Notes: a model not told the origin generated them from the sequence alone. Positions 43,218 to 54,971 are shown, counted from the first letter of the stretch. The stretch: 64,000 bases of DNA from Temnothorax longispinosus (GCF_030848805.1 NW_027269992.1:248001-312000); one strand, 5' to 3'. A program made the numbers and translations.

Positions 43218-45256
43218 TGCGACGCTTTTTCCCCGGTCTCGCAATCCGGTGGAGGGCTATCGTGGATTGGCAGCACGCACAACTAATTCCGACACTAAAA
43301 GATTGGGCGCCAGGTGCGACGGATCGCACCACCGTACACTAATATGTCTGACGCGATATTCCCGGCAATACTTCAGGGCGTAGGGCTCTTTCAGGGAATT
43401 CGGAGAGAGGCGTCACGCAATCAATCACACACAAAAGAATAATAATAATAACAAAATATATTTAGTCAGGTAATATCAGGTGAAGGTATAATCGGTCTGA
43501 GTCTCTCGTATTACCGCAACAATGTCGGCTAGACTGACGCACAAATGCCGCAGGCGCAATAAGTGCACGCGGTAATGTCGACTATTAAACACGGTAGATT
43601 AACGCACGCGAAGTTATCAACGCAACAGACAAACGCAGACGAACACCCGAAAGCTTAACAGAAACAATGACGATTCAGGTATCGCGGTACCTGGCTTCGA
43701 ACTCACAACGAACTCACGTCACGAGGCCGACGAACCGACTCGCCGCACCTTCGGTTGCTCCTTCAACGCGCACCCGGGCCACCTCGATTCCGCACGACGC
43801 AAAAATTATGGGCGATCTCGCCGAGTCGACCACGCTGGCCGGCGATTGCCCCCGAACACGAAATAAGGACTCGTATCGCGGACGATCCCGCGGCTTGCCA
43901 CGCGAATCCCGAATTCTCTCGCAAGCACGGAGATTCTGCGGCCCCGCGCCGATCCCGTCAATCTTTCCGTCCCGCCAAACACAATATTCGCTGTCCTCGA
44001 GGGCCCGGATACGTTACTCAAGTACGAGGGCGAGTGCCCTTCAAATTACATGACTACTCGCGGCTCGCCGTTACCCGCACAACTCGCTCCCATTATCGCC
44101 ACGCAAGGCATCACTCTCAATAATATGGCCAAGACGCGACACGATTACGAACATAAACTCTAACAGAATGGAACGCAACACGATTACGAATATGAACACC
44201 ATGAAACGCGACACGATTACTTACATTCACGCAACGAGACGCTTTACAATTCGACCCGATTGATCCGACTCACACATCTCAACGCCACGCGACTGTCGGC
44301 CGTGGCGGTGCTCGCGAGGAGGGCACGATTGGTCTCTACGCACTAGAGAGCTCACTCTCGGCAAGGTTCTGGCACGATTTCCACTCGACTCTACTTTAAT
44401 GCGAGCGCAAGGTAACGCACGCTCTGATCTCGCTGTCCACGGGTAATCCTGCGGCGCTCAGGTAACCGATGTGTGCCATGGGCCGATGCCTCGAGCGAAC
44501 CCTCCTTTCTTAACGCGGGGACGCCAGAGTGGTGACCTTACAATGCGTCGTCGTCCCTTCGGTAGTCCGGGCAGCTCGGGATCCGGGAGATGCTTCCCGT
44601 TCTTTAGCCGGCACGACAGTGTCGGAAACGATAGCCTGCCGGGATCGCGCCGGTTCCCCGCGCTTGCGCTGCAGCGTGCCGCTCGACCGGATTGCCGATC
44701 CTAGCGCTTCCTGCGCCTAGGCCACACGTGCGCCGCTCCTTCCGGGGGCGCCACTCCAATTCTAAGGCGCTCTCATCGGCGCCTTAGCTCCTCGCGCGCC
44801 TCCCCGCCCGGCGGCGCCGCTCCAACTACCTCCGATCCGGCGCGGGCTTTTCGAATCACCGGCTGTCCGGGCCGCGATGATCGAGTCGGCGTTCGGGGTC
44901 AGGCTGGCGTTCCGCTCGGGGGTGTCCCGGGGTCTTCCAGATCGTTATCCTGCCGCTGTCACGACCGAGTGCGGAGTGAACTCCGGCCGGCGACGCTCAT
45001 GCACTTGCGGGGAGGTCCGGGCGATCCGACTTTCAGCCATGTCCCCTGGCTATCTCCTTAATCCTCTGCCCTTCCTCGTTGCGGCTTCCGGCCGTTACAG
45101 TTGACTCCGGCCACCACCGGCAATCCCTTAAAAACTTAACAGCTAATTAGACCAATTAATTACGCGACCGCCCTCCTCTCGCTCTAACGAGGAGGCATCC
45201 CCGAATTCCCCTCGGCCGAGCCCGTCCGGGAAGGAGACGCGACTTGTCACGTCACA
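43218..45256. mobile_element. Solo-LTR-like insertion in foldback arm
   Basis: A 2039-bp insertion starting TGCGACGC and ending GTCACA, with target duplication CATG at 43214-43217 and 45257-45260. The left arm of the foldback shows the uninterrupted site. It is GC-rich with no domain-bearing frame. Size, TG...CA ends and 4-bp duplication suggest a long solo LTR; strand unknown. Confidence 0.72.
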
Positions 45257-45655
45257 CATGATATAAATTTTCATAAAAATTGAACGCAGTTTGTACGTTT
45301 TAAAGAACGAAATAGTTATTTTTTAGCATTTCATGGATAATTTAGCCGCCATATTGGTTTTGGACAAACTAAAAATTTATTTTTTCCATGGATTTAATGC
45401 TAACTACTAAATAAACCCATTAACACATTTTTCTATGACAGTCTATAACTTCCAAGTAACGATTTCATCTGTCGTACCTCGTTACCCGCAGACTTCGGCC
45501 ACCATATTGGGGTCCGCCATGTTGATTTTTCAAAGGCCACAGCTCAACTAAAACTACATATGTGTAGCTATAAAATGAGCCCCGAAGGAATTTTTTTAGG
45601 TAACCCCAATTTTTGGACAGGGGGGTGTCTGATTTCACGGAGAATGCCCCATATA

Positions 45656-45889
45656 CATATTATTACATATATATCAGGTTATTCGACATAAATAAATATA
45701 TAAAATATGATATTTATATAAATATATTTAACTTACGGTTACGAAAGATACTTTATTTGCCCCAAAGGGGCCTTAAAGGGCTTTTTGAGGAACGTTCCCA
45801 AACCTTTACAAAATTTACAATAATTTACATAAAATTAAATACATATAATTTATTATAGACATATTCTTCTTCAATCCTTTTCGCTGTCT
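45656..45889. other. LINE 3' region
   Basis: AT-rich sequence downstream (on the minus strand) of the LINE C-terminus, with a small GC hairpin CCCCAAAGGGGCCTTAAAGG near 45760. Probably its 3' untranslated region. Confidence 0.45.
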
Positions 45890-47880
45890 CGTCCTCCTTG
45901 GTCCTCTTTCGTTGAATTGTTGGATCATCCTTTTTCCTTTCCCACTTTCCTCCCTTCTCCAACTCGTCTCATTTCCTCTACTGCTTTCATCCATTCCTCT
46001 CCCTCACCCTTTTCTCCCAGTAATCTCCCGCCACATCCTGCCACCCCTCTCCTTCCCACTTCTCCCATCTCGTACATTTCTTTCATATATGTTCCCATGT
46101 TTCCTCTTCCCTCCCACATATCCTGCATTTTTTATCCTCCTCATTTCCCCAGTATAGTCTCTCCCTCACTTCGTTACAAAGTCTAAATCTTGCAACCCTG
46201 CTCCATCTTGCTTCCTCCCATCCCTTCTTTAGATAGTCCGGAATCCCGTCCTTCCTTATACTCTTATACCATCTATTGTAATTCGATCCCATAATCTTTT
46301 CCATCTTTTCTTGTTTCTTCTTCCATTTCTCTTTCCTCTCCAATGCCTCCTTTTCTAATTCCTCTTCCCCTTTCACTTCTACTCCGATCCCTTCCAGATA
46401 GTCCTTTCTCTCCTGTTTCCATCTTCCTATTATCCTTCTCCTCTTCCATCTTTTTTTTTCTTCCAAACATTTTCTCGCTATTTCACCTTCTCTACCTTCT
46501 TCCAGTTTTCTTTTAAACTTCCACGCTCTCTTACTTGCTCTAGCTCTCATCTTTTCCCTTTCTAATTCATCTCTAACCATATATCCTGGCGTTCTCCAGT
46601 TTAGTCCAAGAACCCATCTGAGATACCTCTCATGAATACCTTCTACTCCCTCCTTTCCTTTTATCCCCATATTTCTGCCCCGTATCCCATCACCGTCCAT
46701 ATCAGGGTGTCATATAGCCACATCCTTCTTTTGCAGTCCTTTTTCCACATCCTCTTCCCTATCCCCCACACTTCTGTCATTACTCTTGCTGCCTTCCTTC
46801 TTCTCTCTCTAATATGCGCTTCCTGCCCTCCATTCTTCTTTAACGTATACCCCAAGTATTTGAATTCATTGACCTCCTCTAACTTCCTTCCCTCATCTAC
46901 AGTCATATTTCTTCTTCCTTCCTTCTCCCTTTCTAAACCTCATTATCTTTGTCTTCTTTATACTCAGTGTTAGACCTTTCCCGTCTAGATATCCCTCTAA
47001 CCTGCTTATCATTGATCTCATTTCCTGTTCCTCCTCCGCCAGCAGCTCCGCTATATCATAGTTGTCTATTCACCAAGTAGTTCAATGCAAATATCCATCG
47101 TCCCCATTTCTTTTCTAAATCCTGCCTGGTTATCTGGTATCAAATTCTTCGTTTCAACTTCCTTCCTTATCCTTTCTGCCAGTATCGCTGTGTAGATCTT
47201 GTACATCGACGACATGATAGTTATCCCTCTAAAATCCTTCACCTCTCGCCCCTCTTTTTCTTTACTATTGGGATTACTTCACCTTCCTTCCATTGCTCCG
47301 GCCAGCCTTCCCCCCTCCAGACCCGTTTGCATATTTCCCATATCCATTTCACCATTTCTTCTCCTCCAAATTTCTACGCTTCGTTCGGTATCCCATCATT
47401 GCCTATTGCTTTTCCTGTTTTCAATTTCTTTATTACCATTCTTACCTCATCTAGTTCTATCTCTTCCTTCTCCTGTCTGCCACCTCCTCCTTCTCCATTC
47501 ACCACCCTGTTCTCCACTCCACCCATTAATTCCATGAAGTATTCCTTCCTCACTCTGCCTATCAATTCCCATACCTTTCCTTCCGTTCTCGCTTCTCCTA
47601 TCTCTCTGATCATCTTTCCTTTTTCTCCTTTTTCTTTCTTTCGCACATTTCCCTATACTCCTTCTTTCTTTCTCTGTATCTTTTCGCCTCTCCTTTTTCT
47701 TTTCTCCATTTCCTTAGTTCTCTCCTCACTCCCCTCTTTCTCTCTCTGCATTCCTCATCCCACCACCCTCTTCTGTTCTTGTTAGCCCCTTTTATTCTTT
47801 TTTTCATTCTCCTCTATTACTCTTCTTATCTTCGACGTTCTTTCCTCTGTTTCCTCTTGCAGATCTTTTTTTCCTCCAAT
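45890..47880 (-). pseudogene. LINE ORF2: reverse transcriptase and C-terminus
   Basis: Minus strand, very Lys/Glu/Arg-rich. From upstream: linker 47807-47610 (RGWWDEECRERKR); RT fingers 47646-47374 (VIKKLKTGKAIGNDGIPNEA); a damaged palm region 47370-46920; RT thumb 46906-46661 (FKYLGYTLKKNGG, YDTLIWTVMGYGAEIWG); and the C-terminal region 46700-46083 ending in a Cys/His motif (CRICGREEETWEHI). Frames change at least three times. The endonuclease half of the same ORF lies at 53633..53768 and 58608..59200, separated by two insertions. An APE-type LINE; the clade is not certain. Confidence 0.8.
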
Positions 47881-47901
47881 CATACCTTGCAACCGGTTGT
47901 A

Positions 47902-50033
47902 ATGTTACACCAGGCTGCAAAACAATCCTTGACGACTGTCATGTCAAGCCAAAAGTCCAGCCAGTCTCAGAGCGTGGCAGAGGTCAGCCAGACAGCTGAT
48001 CCGATCCGAACCAAGGGGCAGCAAAAGCAGGTAGCGGAGGATGTGTCAGACGCGGTGACCAGGCCATCCACGCCGAGTCCAAAAAGCCCTGTGAGCGAGC
48101 CATTGACGCAGAGCGAGGCTGAAACGTTGACGGAATTGCCAGAAGCAGAGGCGACATCATGTCCAGCACGCAGGTAAAATAATTCCTGAAAACCGAATGA
48201 GATTTGTCCGTTAAGGATTAATCTAATAAATAATAAAAACTTACCTGATTCCTATCATAACCTACATGTAAATACACGCGTGTTTATATCTATGCGAGAT
48301 TAGAGATAAGACATTCGCCATGGAATATTTGAGTGAAATTACATTAATATTGGCGATACTGTTCTTTGCCGCGATGGTAATACTATTTTACTACGAGTTA
48401 CACCGAATAATGCAATCGAATATGTGAGAATGCTGTTTTAAATTACGGGAAACGTAATTATTCGTGTATTCGAAATAGATTCGTTGAATAGAGTCAGATT
48501 GCGCGTTAATAAAGACAGTTTCAAAGTTCTGTGATGATCGAATCGATTACGTGATGAAAGTGAGATTACGAATTAAGAGCTTGAGACACTTAAAAATGGT
48601 AAAATATTATTCAATTTGTCGTACCAAACGCGAACATATAGTTTTTGTGCGATATAAGCCACGCATTCCATGTGCGGACATAAAGGGTTAAGATTTAGAG
48701 ATTTTGATATCCGATGGATAATTTTATGTTATTAAAGCGAAAGTATCGTTAGATAGTAGAGACGAGTCGATCTAGTCGATCCGCGAAACGATCCAAGGTC
48801 AATTCCGGAAAGTAGCTGTCAAAGGGTTAAGACCGAGGCGCGCGGATGAACAAACTTTCACAATTGTTCACCGATCGAGCTCTACGAGGGCTTAAATTGT
48901 TCCTTGTGATTAAAATAAGCGATACGTATAGTTTTTATTTGAGATTTACCCTTGTTATAGATTTTCATATATTAAAGTCGAAACTTCGAACGAAGCGACG
49001 GATCGTTATTATGACGATAGATTTGCATTCTGGGCAATGTAATGAGCAAACCCAGATACTTTTTACGGTAAATTTTACATTAATACGGAAATTTACCGAT
49101 CGAGGTGATACTTTGCGATATCTTTAATTATGCCACTTTATTGCGATATTTTGATTTGAATGTACTTAGACAAGTCCAGTGAACGACATTCATTCGCGAA
49201 AAACCGCGTTTTCAAGCGAACAAAGATTTTCATTCATTGACACTCGAGATAGCTAAAATCCGTAATTCGGATAAATCATCGATAATTACGGTAAATTCTT
49301 ATTTAAACAAGTAAACCAAAGAGTGCCATATGATTTTTAAGTCAAATTTTATATTACATAACATAGTCGTATATAGACGTGTTCGCCTAAAAACTAACTT
49401 GCGTAATTTTAAGTTTTATCAATATATTACGATATATTTGTGTTAGTGACACGAAATAAAGCCATTTAACTTTACAGAACGAAAATCGAGCCGTTAATAA
49501 AAAAGTTGACCTGAAATCTGAGATTTCGTAGATTTCGTAGTTTTTGATAATAAAACGGACTAAATTGCCTTAAATACATTGGATTGACTTAAGATTCGAT
49601 AATCTTAATAAAGATTTGCAAAATGTTCGTTTTCCAAGATATTTATTATTGTAGGTTGGAACCGGTGGCTGAAGTCACCGTTCCAAAGTCGGATCCTTTG
49701 CGCCAGCAGGTCGCGTACGAGCCGATGGACCAATTGGAGGTGATTCCCAGAGATCCCAACGCCGTACGACCGAGCGAGGAGACGGACCAATCAATGGGTC
49801 TGACCGCGGCCGAGGTACAGCTCTTCATGAGTAACAACGACGCGGAGCAGCTGGACCTGTTCCAAGAAGTGCCCGAGGCCGTAGCGGAGCAGATAGTGAG
49901 GGAGTGCGGGGAACAGCCCGCTGGACCAGAGAATAACGACGAGGGCCAATCGAGAGACGAGGAGAAGGACGACGATCAGCCGGACCAATCGACAACGTCG
50001 GAGATAGCGGCGGGAGCAGCCATTGCCTCGTAA
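47902..50033 (+). CDS. Two-exon acidic protein of unknown function
   Basis: Exon 1 (47902 to about 48175) starts at the ATG of MLHQAAKQSLTTV, only a few bases inside the insertion, and ends CGCAG before GTAAAA. Exon 2 (about 49656 to 50033) follows TTATTATTGTAG and stays in frame. The predicted product is about 215 residues, with no known domain. Exon 1 is Ser/Gln/Pro-rich (KSSQSQSVAEVSQTAD); exon 2 is strongly acidic (NNDEGQSRDEEKDDDQPDQ) and contains EVQLFMSNNDAEQLDLFQE. The splice assignment is inference from border motifs and frame continuity. No signal peptide or membrane segment. Confidence 0.45.
48320..48427 (+). CDS. 35-residue membrane-peptide ORF
   Basis: A tiny ORF in the intron of the two-exon gene. 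One hydrophobic segment (TLILAILFFAAMVILFYYE) would span a membrane, followed by LHRIMQSNM. ATG context is GCCATGG. Function unknown; could be chance in AT-rich DNA, but two similar tiny membrane ORFs lie downstream. Confidence 0.3.
   Translation: MEYLSEITLILAILFFAAMVILFYYELHRIMQSNM
48428..49622. other. Intronic AT-rich DNA
   Basis: Between the two exons of the acidic gene. AT-rich with several ATCGAT-type motifs. One open stretch (48846..49127) looks random. Nothing else supported. Confidence 0.4.
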
Positions 50034-50458
50034 ACCAAAATCCCGTCACGGTTGCGCGATTAAGTCAATTTGGACAGACAGCCAATCAGAAAGGTTGCGC
50101 AGAAATCTACCGTGTGTAGAGACCTTAAGTTTTATTTTGAGTGTTTAATTCTATTCCGTTTACGAACGAATTCATTTTATTTTATTTTATTTTATTGTTT
50201 GTTTTGACATAATTAAGTCATTCTAGAGTGTTTTACGCGAATTGCGAGACGAGAGACCCAAGTGGTTTAATCTTATATCTATATAGCGACAAACGCATGT
50301 ATTGGCGATTAAGGGAGCGTCGGTGATTAAAAATAAGTTTATTTTATAAACGATACGCTTGAGCGAACACGAAAAACCTTTCCATCCAATCCCACGCATC
50401 CCGAGTGAATTATCATAAGAAGCGAGGACAGAGCCATCGTGAGAGCCAATCAAAGGCC

Positions 50459-50590
50459 ATGGACTCTGATAAATTCAGAATTTTAGTACTTTCATTCATT
50501 TTTATACTTTTTGCAATTTCTATTATCTGCATACTACTTTTGGCTTATTCGCATTCAGCAAGAGCATATCAACCCTATTATTTAACGTAG
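50459..50590 (+). CDS. 43-residue membrane-peptide ORF
   Basis: Starts GCCATGGAC. Segment ILVLSFIFILFAISIICILL is a clear single membrane span, followed by AYSHSARAYQPYYLT. A CCAAT box lies 13 bp upstream of the ATG. Unknown function. Confidence 0.35.
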   Translation: MDSDKFRILVLSFIFILFAISIICILLLAYSHSARAYQPYYLT

Positions 50591-50609
50591 AGTCATTGAA
50601 GTCAGCGAG

Positions 50610-50774
50610 ATGCGGCTTAAGGAGTACCTAGTGGTCACTCTGATTATATTCATACCTTTGATTATTAGTTTTCCAGACATTCACATAGTAAGCATGATAT
50701 TCACTCTTTATACCTTATATATTTTATTATTAAGCCTCGAGATCGATCCAAGATTGATTCCCGACGAGCGATGA
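50610..50774 (+). CDS. 54-residue two-span membrane ORF
   Basis: Begins 20 nt after the previous tiny ORF. MRLKEYLVV leads into LIIFIPLIISF, then a second span IFTLYTLYILLLSL and an acidic tail (EIDPRLIPDER). The pair of adjacent hydrophobic ORFs makes coding more plausible than either alone, but no family is recognised. Confidence 0.33.
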   Translation: MRLKEYLVVTLIIFIPLIISFPDIHIVSMIFTLYTLYILLLSLEIDPRLIPDER

Positions 50775-51243
50775 ACCAATCACGTCAACTTAAGCGTGTA
50801 TTGCGTCCGAGGACCAATAGCGTCCGTTCTATGTAACTTCAGTTTTAATTATGCATGTTTCACAGTTTTATTAGAGTTTTGACAGAATGTCGAACTACGA
50901 CAGCCAATGGAGCGAAGCCCTGATAATTTTATATCGATTCGTCGAGTTTTACTTTGATTTACCTATTTCACACACTTTGTTGTCAACGAGAGCCAATAGG
51001 AGCGAATCCTGGCTAATTTCATGTTGTTTAGTTTATTTCAAACTTTTCTATCAATATCTAAGGCCTTCAGCCAATCAGAGCGCATTGCGCGACTCAGTCG
51101 AACGAACGCAGCGATCCGACCAATGAGAAACGAGCACGGCTCGAAACAGCGAGATTCGCATTGTAACGCGTTTATATCGTTCAATTATCTTTAATTTTAT
51201 GTTTTCCCTGTCGAAACGATTAAGATTTATTATTTTATAATAT

Positions 51244-51400
51244 GCGATACGCATTGGATATACTTACCGTCGGAATACTTACCGATGACGATTTCCCGTC
51301 CAATGATTGGGCGAGACGATCCCACGAAATCCGGTACCTGAAAGAAAAGGAGAATTAACAAAAGATTGATTCTAGTACGTGTTACTTACCTGCGTAATGT
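51244..51400 (-). other. Splice-like exon units, minus strand
   Basis: Minus-strand reading gives TTTCTTTCAG before GTACCGGATTTCG, then GTAAGT donors at about 51264 and 51281, and another GTAAGT near 51387. The same border pattern occurs at about 52510-52560 (TTATTTTCAG, then GTAAGTA). These resemble the exon arrays of the long LTR-like family, on the opposite strand to the acidic gene. Confidence 0.4.
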
Positions 51401-51999
51401 CGGATCGTCAAAATGACCTATGATTGGTCACTCGGAACCGCTCCGAGTGACTGGCCCGCGAACACGCACTTTGTGCTGTTGCGACGGCTGGCATTGGTTG
51501 ACGCATCGCGAAGACCGCAGCGAGAGCCCATGTCCGCCGTCCAATAGGGATTCAGCATCGTGATTGAGCTGAGCCAGTCAACCGGCTCAGTTAGTTGCCT
51601 ATTGGCCAAACGACACTCAATGGATCGTGTCGCCCGCAAGACCGCGACGCGATTGGCCGAGTGCGAGAAGGCGCGCGAAATGCACGAGACTCGCGCCCAA
51701 AAGAGCGGCATGACGCCTGCGCGAGTAGCCATAGTGGGAGAACGAGACCCGTTCCTCCGGGACAGTCCATCGCCGGCATTCGAAGCGGCAACTCGTATTC
51801 GGTTCCGCGAGAAACATTCGATCCCGATCGGCTTATCCCGTTGTCCGCTAGCGACATTAGCGTGATACTTATTGTAATTGAATCGTGTTTGCGCGATAAC
51901 GGGTGTTAATTGTGCGACACGCGAACGACAGAGAGTCGAATTAAGCTCAATATCGTCGGTACCGTTGAGAACGTGTCCGCGATCGTAGCACATGCTGTA

Positions 52000-52275
52000 A
52001 ACCAAGAATATATTAAATTGTTATTTGTTTATAATAAAACAAAGACTCTTTATTCGCGACCCCAGTGAACATCCTGTCCGATTATCCGTGAATTACGTGC
52101 GCTTAACAAGGGCGTGGTCGATGGCCTTGAACACGTCCGCGGCGTAGAAAACGGCAGCCGTTACGCTGGAAGGAAGGAAGGGGCAACGCATAGCAGCAGG
52201 GTTTCTGTGTTGAACCATAAAATACAGTAGCGACCGTAATTTCCAGCCCAAGTAGTAAGTGGCTATTTATTCAAT
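52000..52275 (+). other. LTR-end-like segment with TAGCGACCG
   Basis: AATAAAAC near 52033 is followed by GGAAGGAAGGAAGG and, near 52230, AATACAGTAGCGACCG. The layout resembles an LTR end plus primer site of Gypsy elements (TGGCGACCG type). A second similar segment lies at about 53490-53590. Confidence 0.35.
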
Positions 52276-53489
52276 TTTAGCAGCGTCAATCGTTGTTCCG
52301 GTCACAAGGTCAGTACCTCGATTTGAGTACCGAGAGTTTGACGTCGAAATTAACGACAGAAATGGAAATACGACTACTTTCCTCGTTACATGGCGTTATT
52401 TCACCAATGGTTATTGTGTGTTAACAGTATTTTATCGAAGTACCTGAAAAGGGGAAATTTTGAGTTGATTAAACCTGTTTTTTTTATACGATTATCATTA
52501 TTCGATACTTACCTGATGATGATTGTGATGATCCAGCGCGGAAACAGCGTACCTGAAAATAAAGAGAGAATTAATAAGAATGTTAAAGATAGAGTTTTGC
52601 AATGCGTTGTTTAAAATGGAAATGAGTTAAGTTGTATTGAAATAAAGTAATTTGTTAATGAATAACGTATTTTGCATTAAAATAATTAGAGATTTCATGT
52701 AATTCGGGTGCGTAAAAATATATTATTATGGATCATCATTCTAAGATATATTTGCGTTAATATTAGTGTTTTAGCTGAAAATAAAGACACGCATATCATA
52801 CAATTGTCATTCTCGTTGTTTAAAATATTAAAATTGATAAATTCAAAGTTTTTATAATGTTGCGTGAGACGCACAGGCCTGTTCCAGGAAAAAAATTATT
52901 TACGACATCGCGAGTAACGGAAAAAGAGAGACACTTGTATGATAGAGCGAGAGGGAGATCACCCGACGCGGTGGGCGTGTTCACCGAAGCACCGACTGCG
53001 CATGCGGCGACCCAAAGTGGGGATGCCGAGGGGAGTCATCGAGGTCTTTTCTCAGAGAACCTTCGTAACGAACGGACGTGTTTTGTCGCGAGTGCGTGAT
53101 ACTTAGAATATTTTCGTTATTCAAGAACCGAATAAAGCGAATGAGAAAGACAAGTTTCGCGATACGCGAATACCATTGAAAAGTCTGTATTTATCGTACG
53201 CGTTCACGAATATGTAAACCGAATATATTTTTGCTAATCACAAGTTCGAGAGACTGTACCCGGGCAACACCCGTGAAGTGTTCAAATTTATATTCCGCTA
53301 TTTAAACAATAAATTAATATATTATTGTTTTCGTTAAATTGATACGAATCGAAATTATTTTGCGGAACTTTTCCTCATCTTAATCCTTGATCGACTTTTA
53401 TGGACCGAGTGATTGTGCGTGACTACAGCCGAGGACATAGTCTATAAATCGCACATAGCTACGAAGAGTGATCGTCGTACATCTTGATG
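52276..53489. other. No gene seen
   Basis: AT-rich sequence inside the 5.7-kb insertion. Contains the minus-strand splice-like unit at 52510-52560. No supported coding region. Confidence 0.4.
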
Positions 53490-53590
53490 ATAGACAGGAA
53501 GGAAGGAAGTTACAAGGCCATCGACGAGCATCGTTGGTTCTCAAACGTTCTACGTTCGTGCGTTAAACGTAGTGGCGACCGATAATTTCA
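53490..53590 (+). other. Second LTR-end-like segment with TGGCGACCG
   Basis: GGAAGGAAGGAAG then AACGTAGTGGCGACCG at about 53563-53582. It is a diverged relative of the segment near 52230. TGGCGACCG is a known primer-site core in insect Gypsy elements, which would make the insertion at least partly a Gypsy relic. Confidence 0.4.
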
Positions 53591-53632
53591 ACTCAAAGTG
53601 AGTTTCTCTCAATATTAGACCGCGAGTTCGGC

Positions 53633-53768
53633 CACAACCTAGCCTCTCCCTAAATTGTGTTTTTCCCTCTTCGCTCCATATCCCTCTTCTTCTCATTCTT
53701 TCCGCTTCTCTCCTTCTTTGCTTTCCTTTCGGGCTACCTCTCACCCAGAGTATTAATGGGTGATGGTC
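53633..53768 (-). pseudogene. LINE endonuclease, last segment
   Basis: Minus strand: DHHPLILWVRGSPKGK near 53760-53710 is the end of an APE-type endonuclease (SDHxP motif). It lies directly beside the PIF/Harbinger insertion; the rest of the domain resumes at 58608. Confidence 0.8.
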
Positions 53769-53771
53769 TGA

Positions 53772-53814
53772 GGGTGCAGTCCCATTAAGCACGGATCGGA
53801 ATGACGGATCGGAT
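53772..53814 (+). repeat. PIF/Harbinger left TIR
   Basis: 43 bp mirrored at 58562..58604. Confidence 0.88.
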
Positions 53815-54885
53815 TCTGCTAGGAAATTCTAGTGAATTCTTGATCCCGCTATTCCTTTCGATCGGAACGCGTATATTTCCTCAATTCTGGACGGATCGGG
53901 CGGGTGTTTCTGCCCGCGCAAGGTTTAAAATGCCGTTGTATTGGAAAAATTTCATCTCCGAATTGTTCCAATTCACGTGGTGTGCGTGCTGTGCATTTTA
54001 AAAGGATTTCGTACGTTATAACAACAAGCTAAAATTCTACAAGATGAGTACCAACAATCATAAAAAAGGGCCGGTAATAATAATTTTAAATATAGGTTAT
54101 ATGATTATAGTTTTGTTTGTTTACCAAAGAAAACCTGAAATTGACACCTCTATTGACAAAATCTGTGGACATGTCGACAAACCACATGGTAGTAATACTT
54201 TTTTTATATTATTGAACGCATATATGTGGATTTTTTTCACAATGTGGTTTTACCACATTGTTTTTCCATATGGTTTTCACCGCATGATTTTCAGCACTTA
54301 GATATTTTCAATACGAACAACATATCAAATATTATGCGATTCATGTAGTTACATGTGTTTATATTTGCAGGCTGTAAAATGCGGTTACTGTGGGCAGATA
54401 ATGTACGGATCCTGTGCGGAGATTCAAGCCCATAAGTGCTTCAAAAGCTATGATAAAAGTATTCATGTCCTCGTTGTCGACGAGAAGGGGCGTGCTACAA
54501 CGAGTAATTTTATTTGCAAGCAAATATCTTTCAACATTTGTTTGCAAAAATTAAATATATTTAATAAGTATATAATTTATGTCTAAACAGGATTGAAGGA
54601 AGTAGGAGAAAGTACGCAGAGAGACGCACTACCATCAGAGAGTAGCAATGAGTCTACTTCATACTCGGCAGACATCATGGACGAGATGCTCATCGATGCC
54701 GTAGAGCAGAGACCAGGTCTATGGAATTAAAAGTTGCCAGTTCAAAAGCGAAGCTCCTGTGTACGAGGAGAATTGTGGGATGAAGTCTTTAATAATCTTG
54801 GTAATATATATAATCATTTTACTTTGTTTTATGTACTCATAAATGTATATTTAATCTGCACTCGCAAATGGGCTAATGTACGTTT

Positions 54886-54971
54886 CCCAGATAGCACAGC
54901 TGATCTTTATGAATTCAAAAAGATCTGAATCTGATCTTTATGAATTCATAAAATCAACTGTGCTATCTGGG
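54886..54971. repeat. 86-bp hairpin MITE
   Basis: CCCAGATAGCACAG is mirrored by CTGTGCTATCTGGG, with GATCTTTATGAATTC twice between. It lies in an intron of the MADF gene. Confidence 0.75.

Larger units (their letters stand above)
41190..45655. mobile_element. Giant foldback element with minisatellite core
   Basis: The left arm (41190..41905) is mirrored by a right arm in two parts (42884..43217 and 45261..45655). Arms share AATATGGCGGC-type motifs, TAGTTAGCATT and GTAACGAGGTACGACAG. The centre is a 31-bp minisatellite that also inverts. The right arm is split by a 2-kb insertion at 43218..45256. Excluding it, the element is about 2.4 kb. No transposase is present. Confidence 0.8.
49730..51656. 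promoter_or_regulatory. CCAAT-box cluster
   Basis: CCAAT on the plus strand at 49730, 49787, 49946, 49985, 50082, 50446, 50776, 50814, 50904, 50993, 51071, 51120, 51300 and 51541. ATTGG at 51306, 51423, 51493, 51601 and 51652. Most have a purine pair before CCAAT, as in NF-Y sites. The orientation changes near 51300-51306, where the two face each other. About nineteen sites in 1.9 kb is well above chance for a pentamer. NF-Y binding is inference. Confidence 0.55.
47895..53632. mobile_element. Unclassified 5.7-kb insertion in LINE
   Basis: Lies between the LINE linker (47880) and the endonuclease end (53633). CAACC occurs just before and just after it (about 47887-47891 and 53633-53637), a possible 5-bp target duplication. 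It holds a two-exon acidic gene, tiny membrane ORFs, a CCAAT-box cluster, minus-strand splice-like units and two sites resembling LTR end plus primer site. No RT, integrase or transposase is readable, so the class is open; it may be several insertions. Confidence 0.45.

Noticed and set aside
43667..44123. Overlapping plus-strand frames in the 2-kb insertion
   Set aside because: Two frames open over the same GC-rich span with no recognisable motif.
45912..47785. Ser/Phe/Pro-rich plus-strand frames
   Set aside because: Opposite-strand shadows of the purine-rich LINE ORF2 on the minus strand.
51418..52005. 195-residue minus-strand frame near 51.4-52.0 kb
   Set aside because: Overlaps the CCAAT cluster, has competing open frames on both strands and shows no domain or transposon context; treated as chance in GC-richer DNA.
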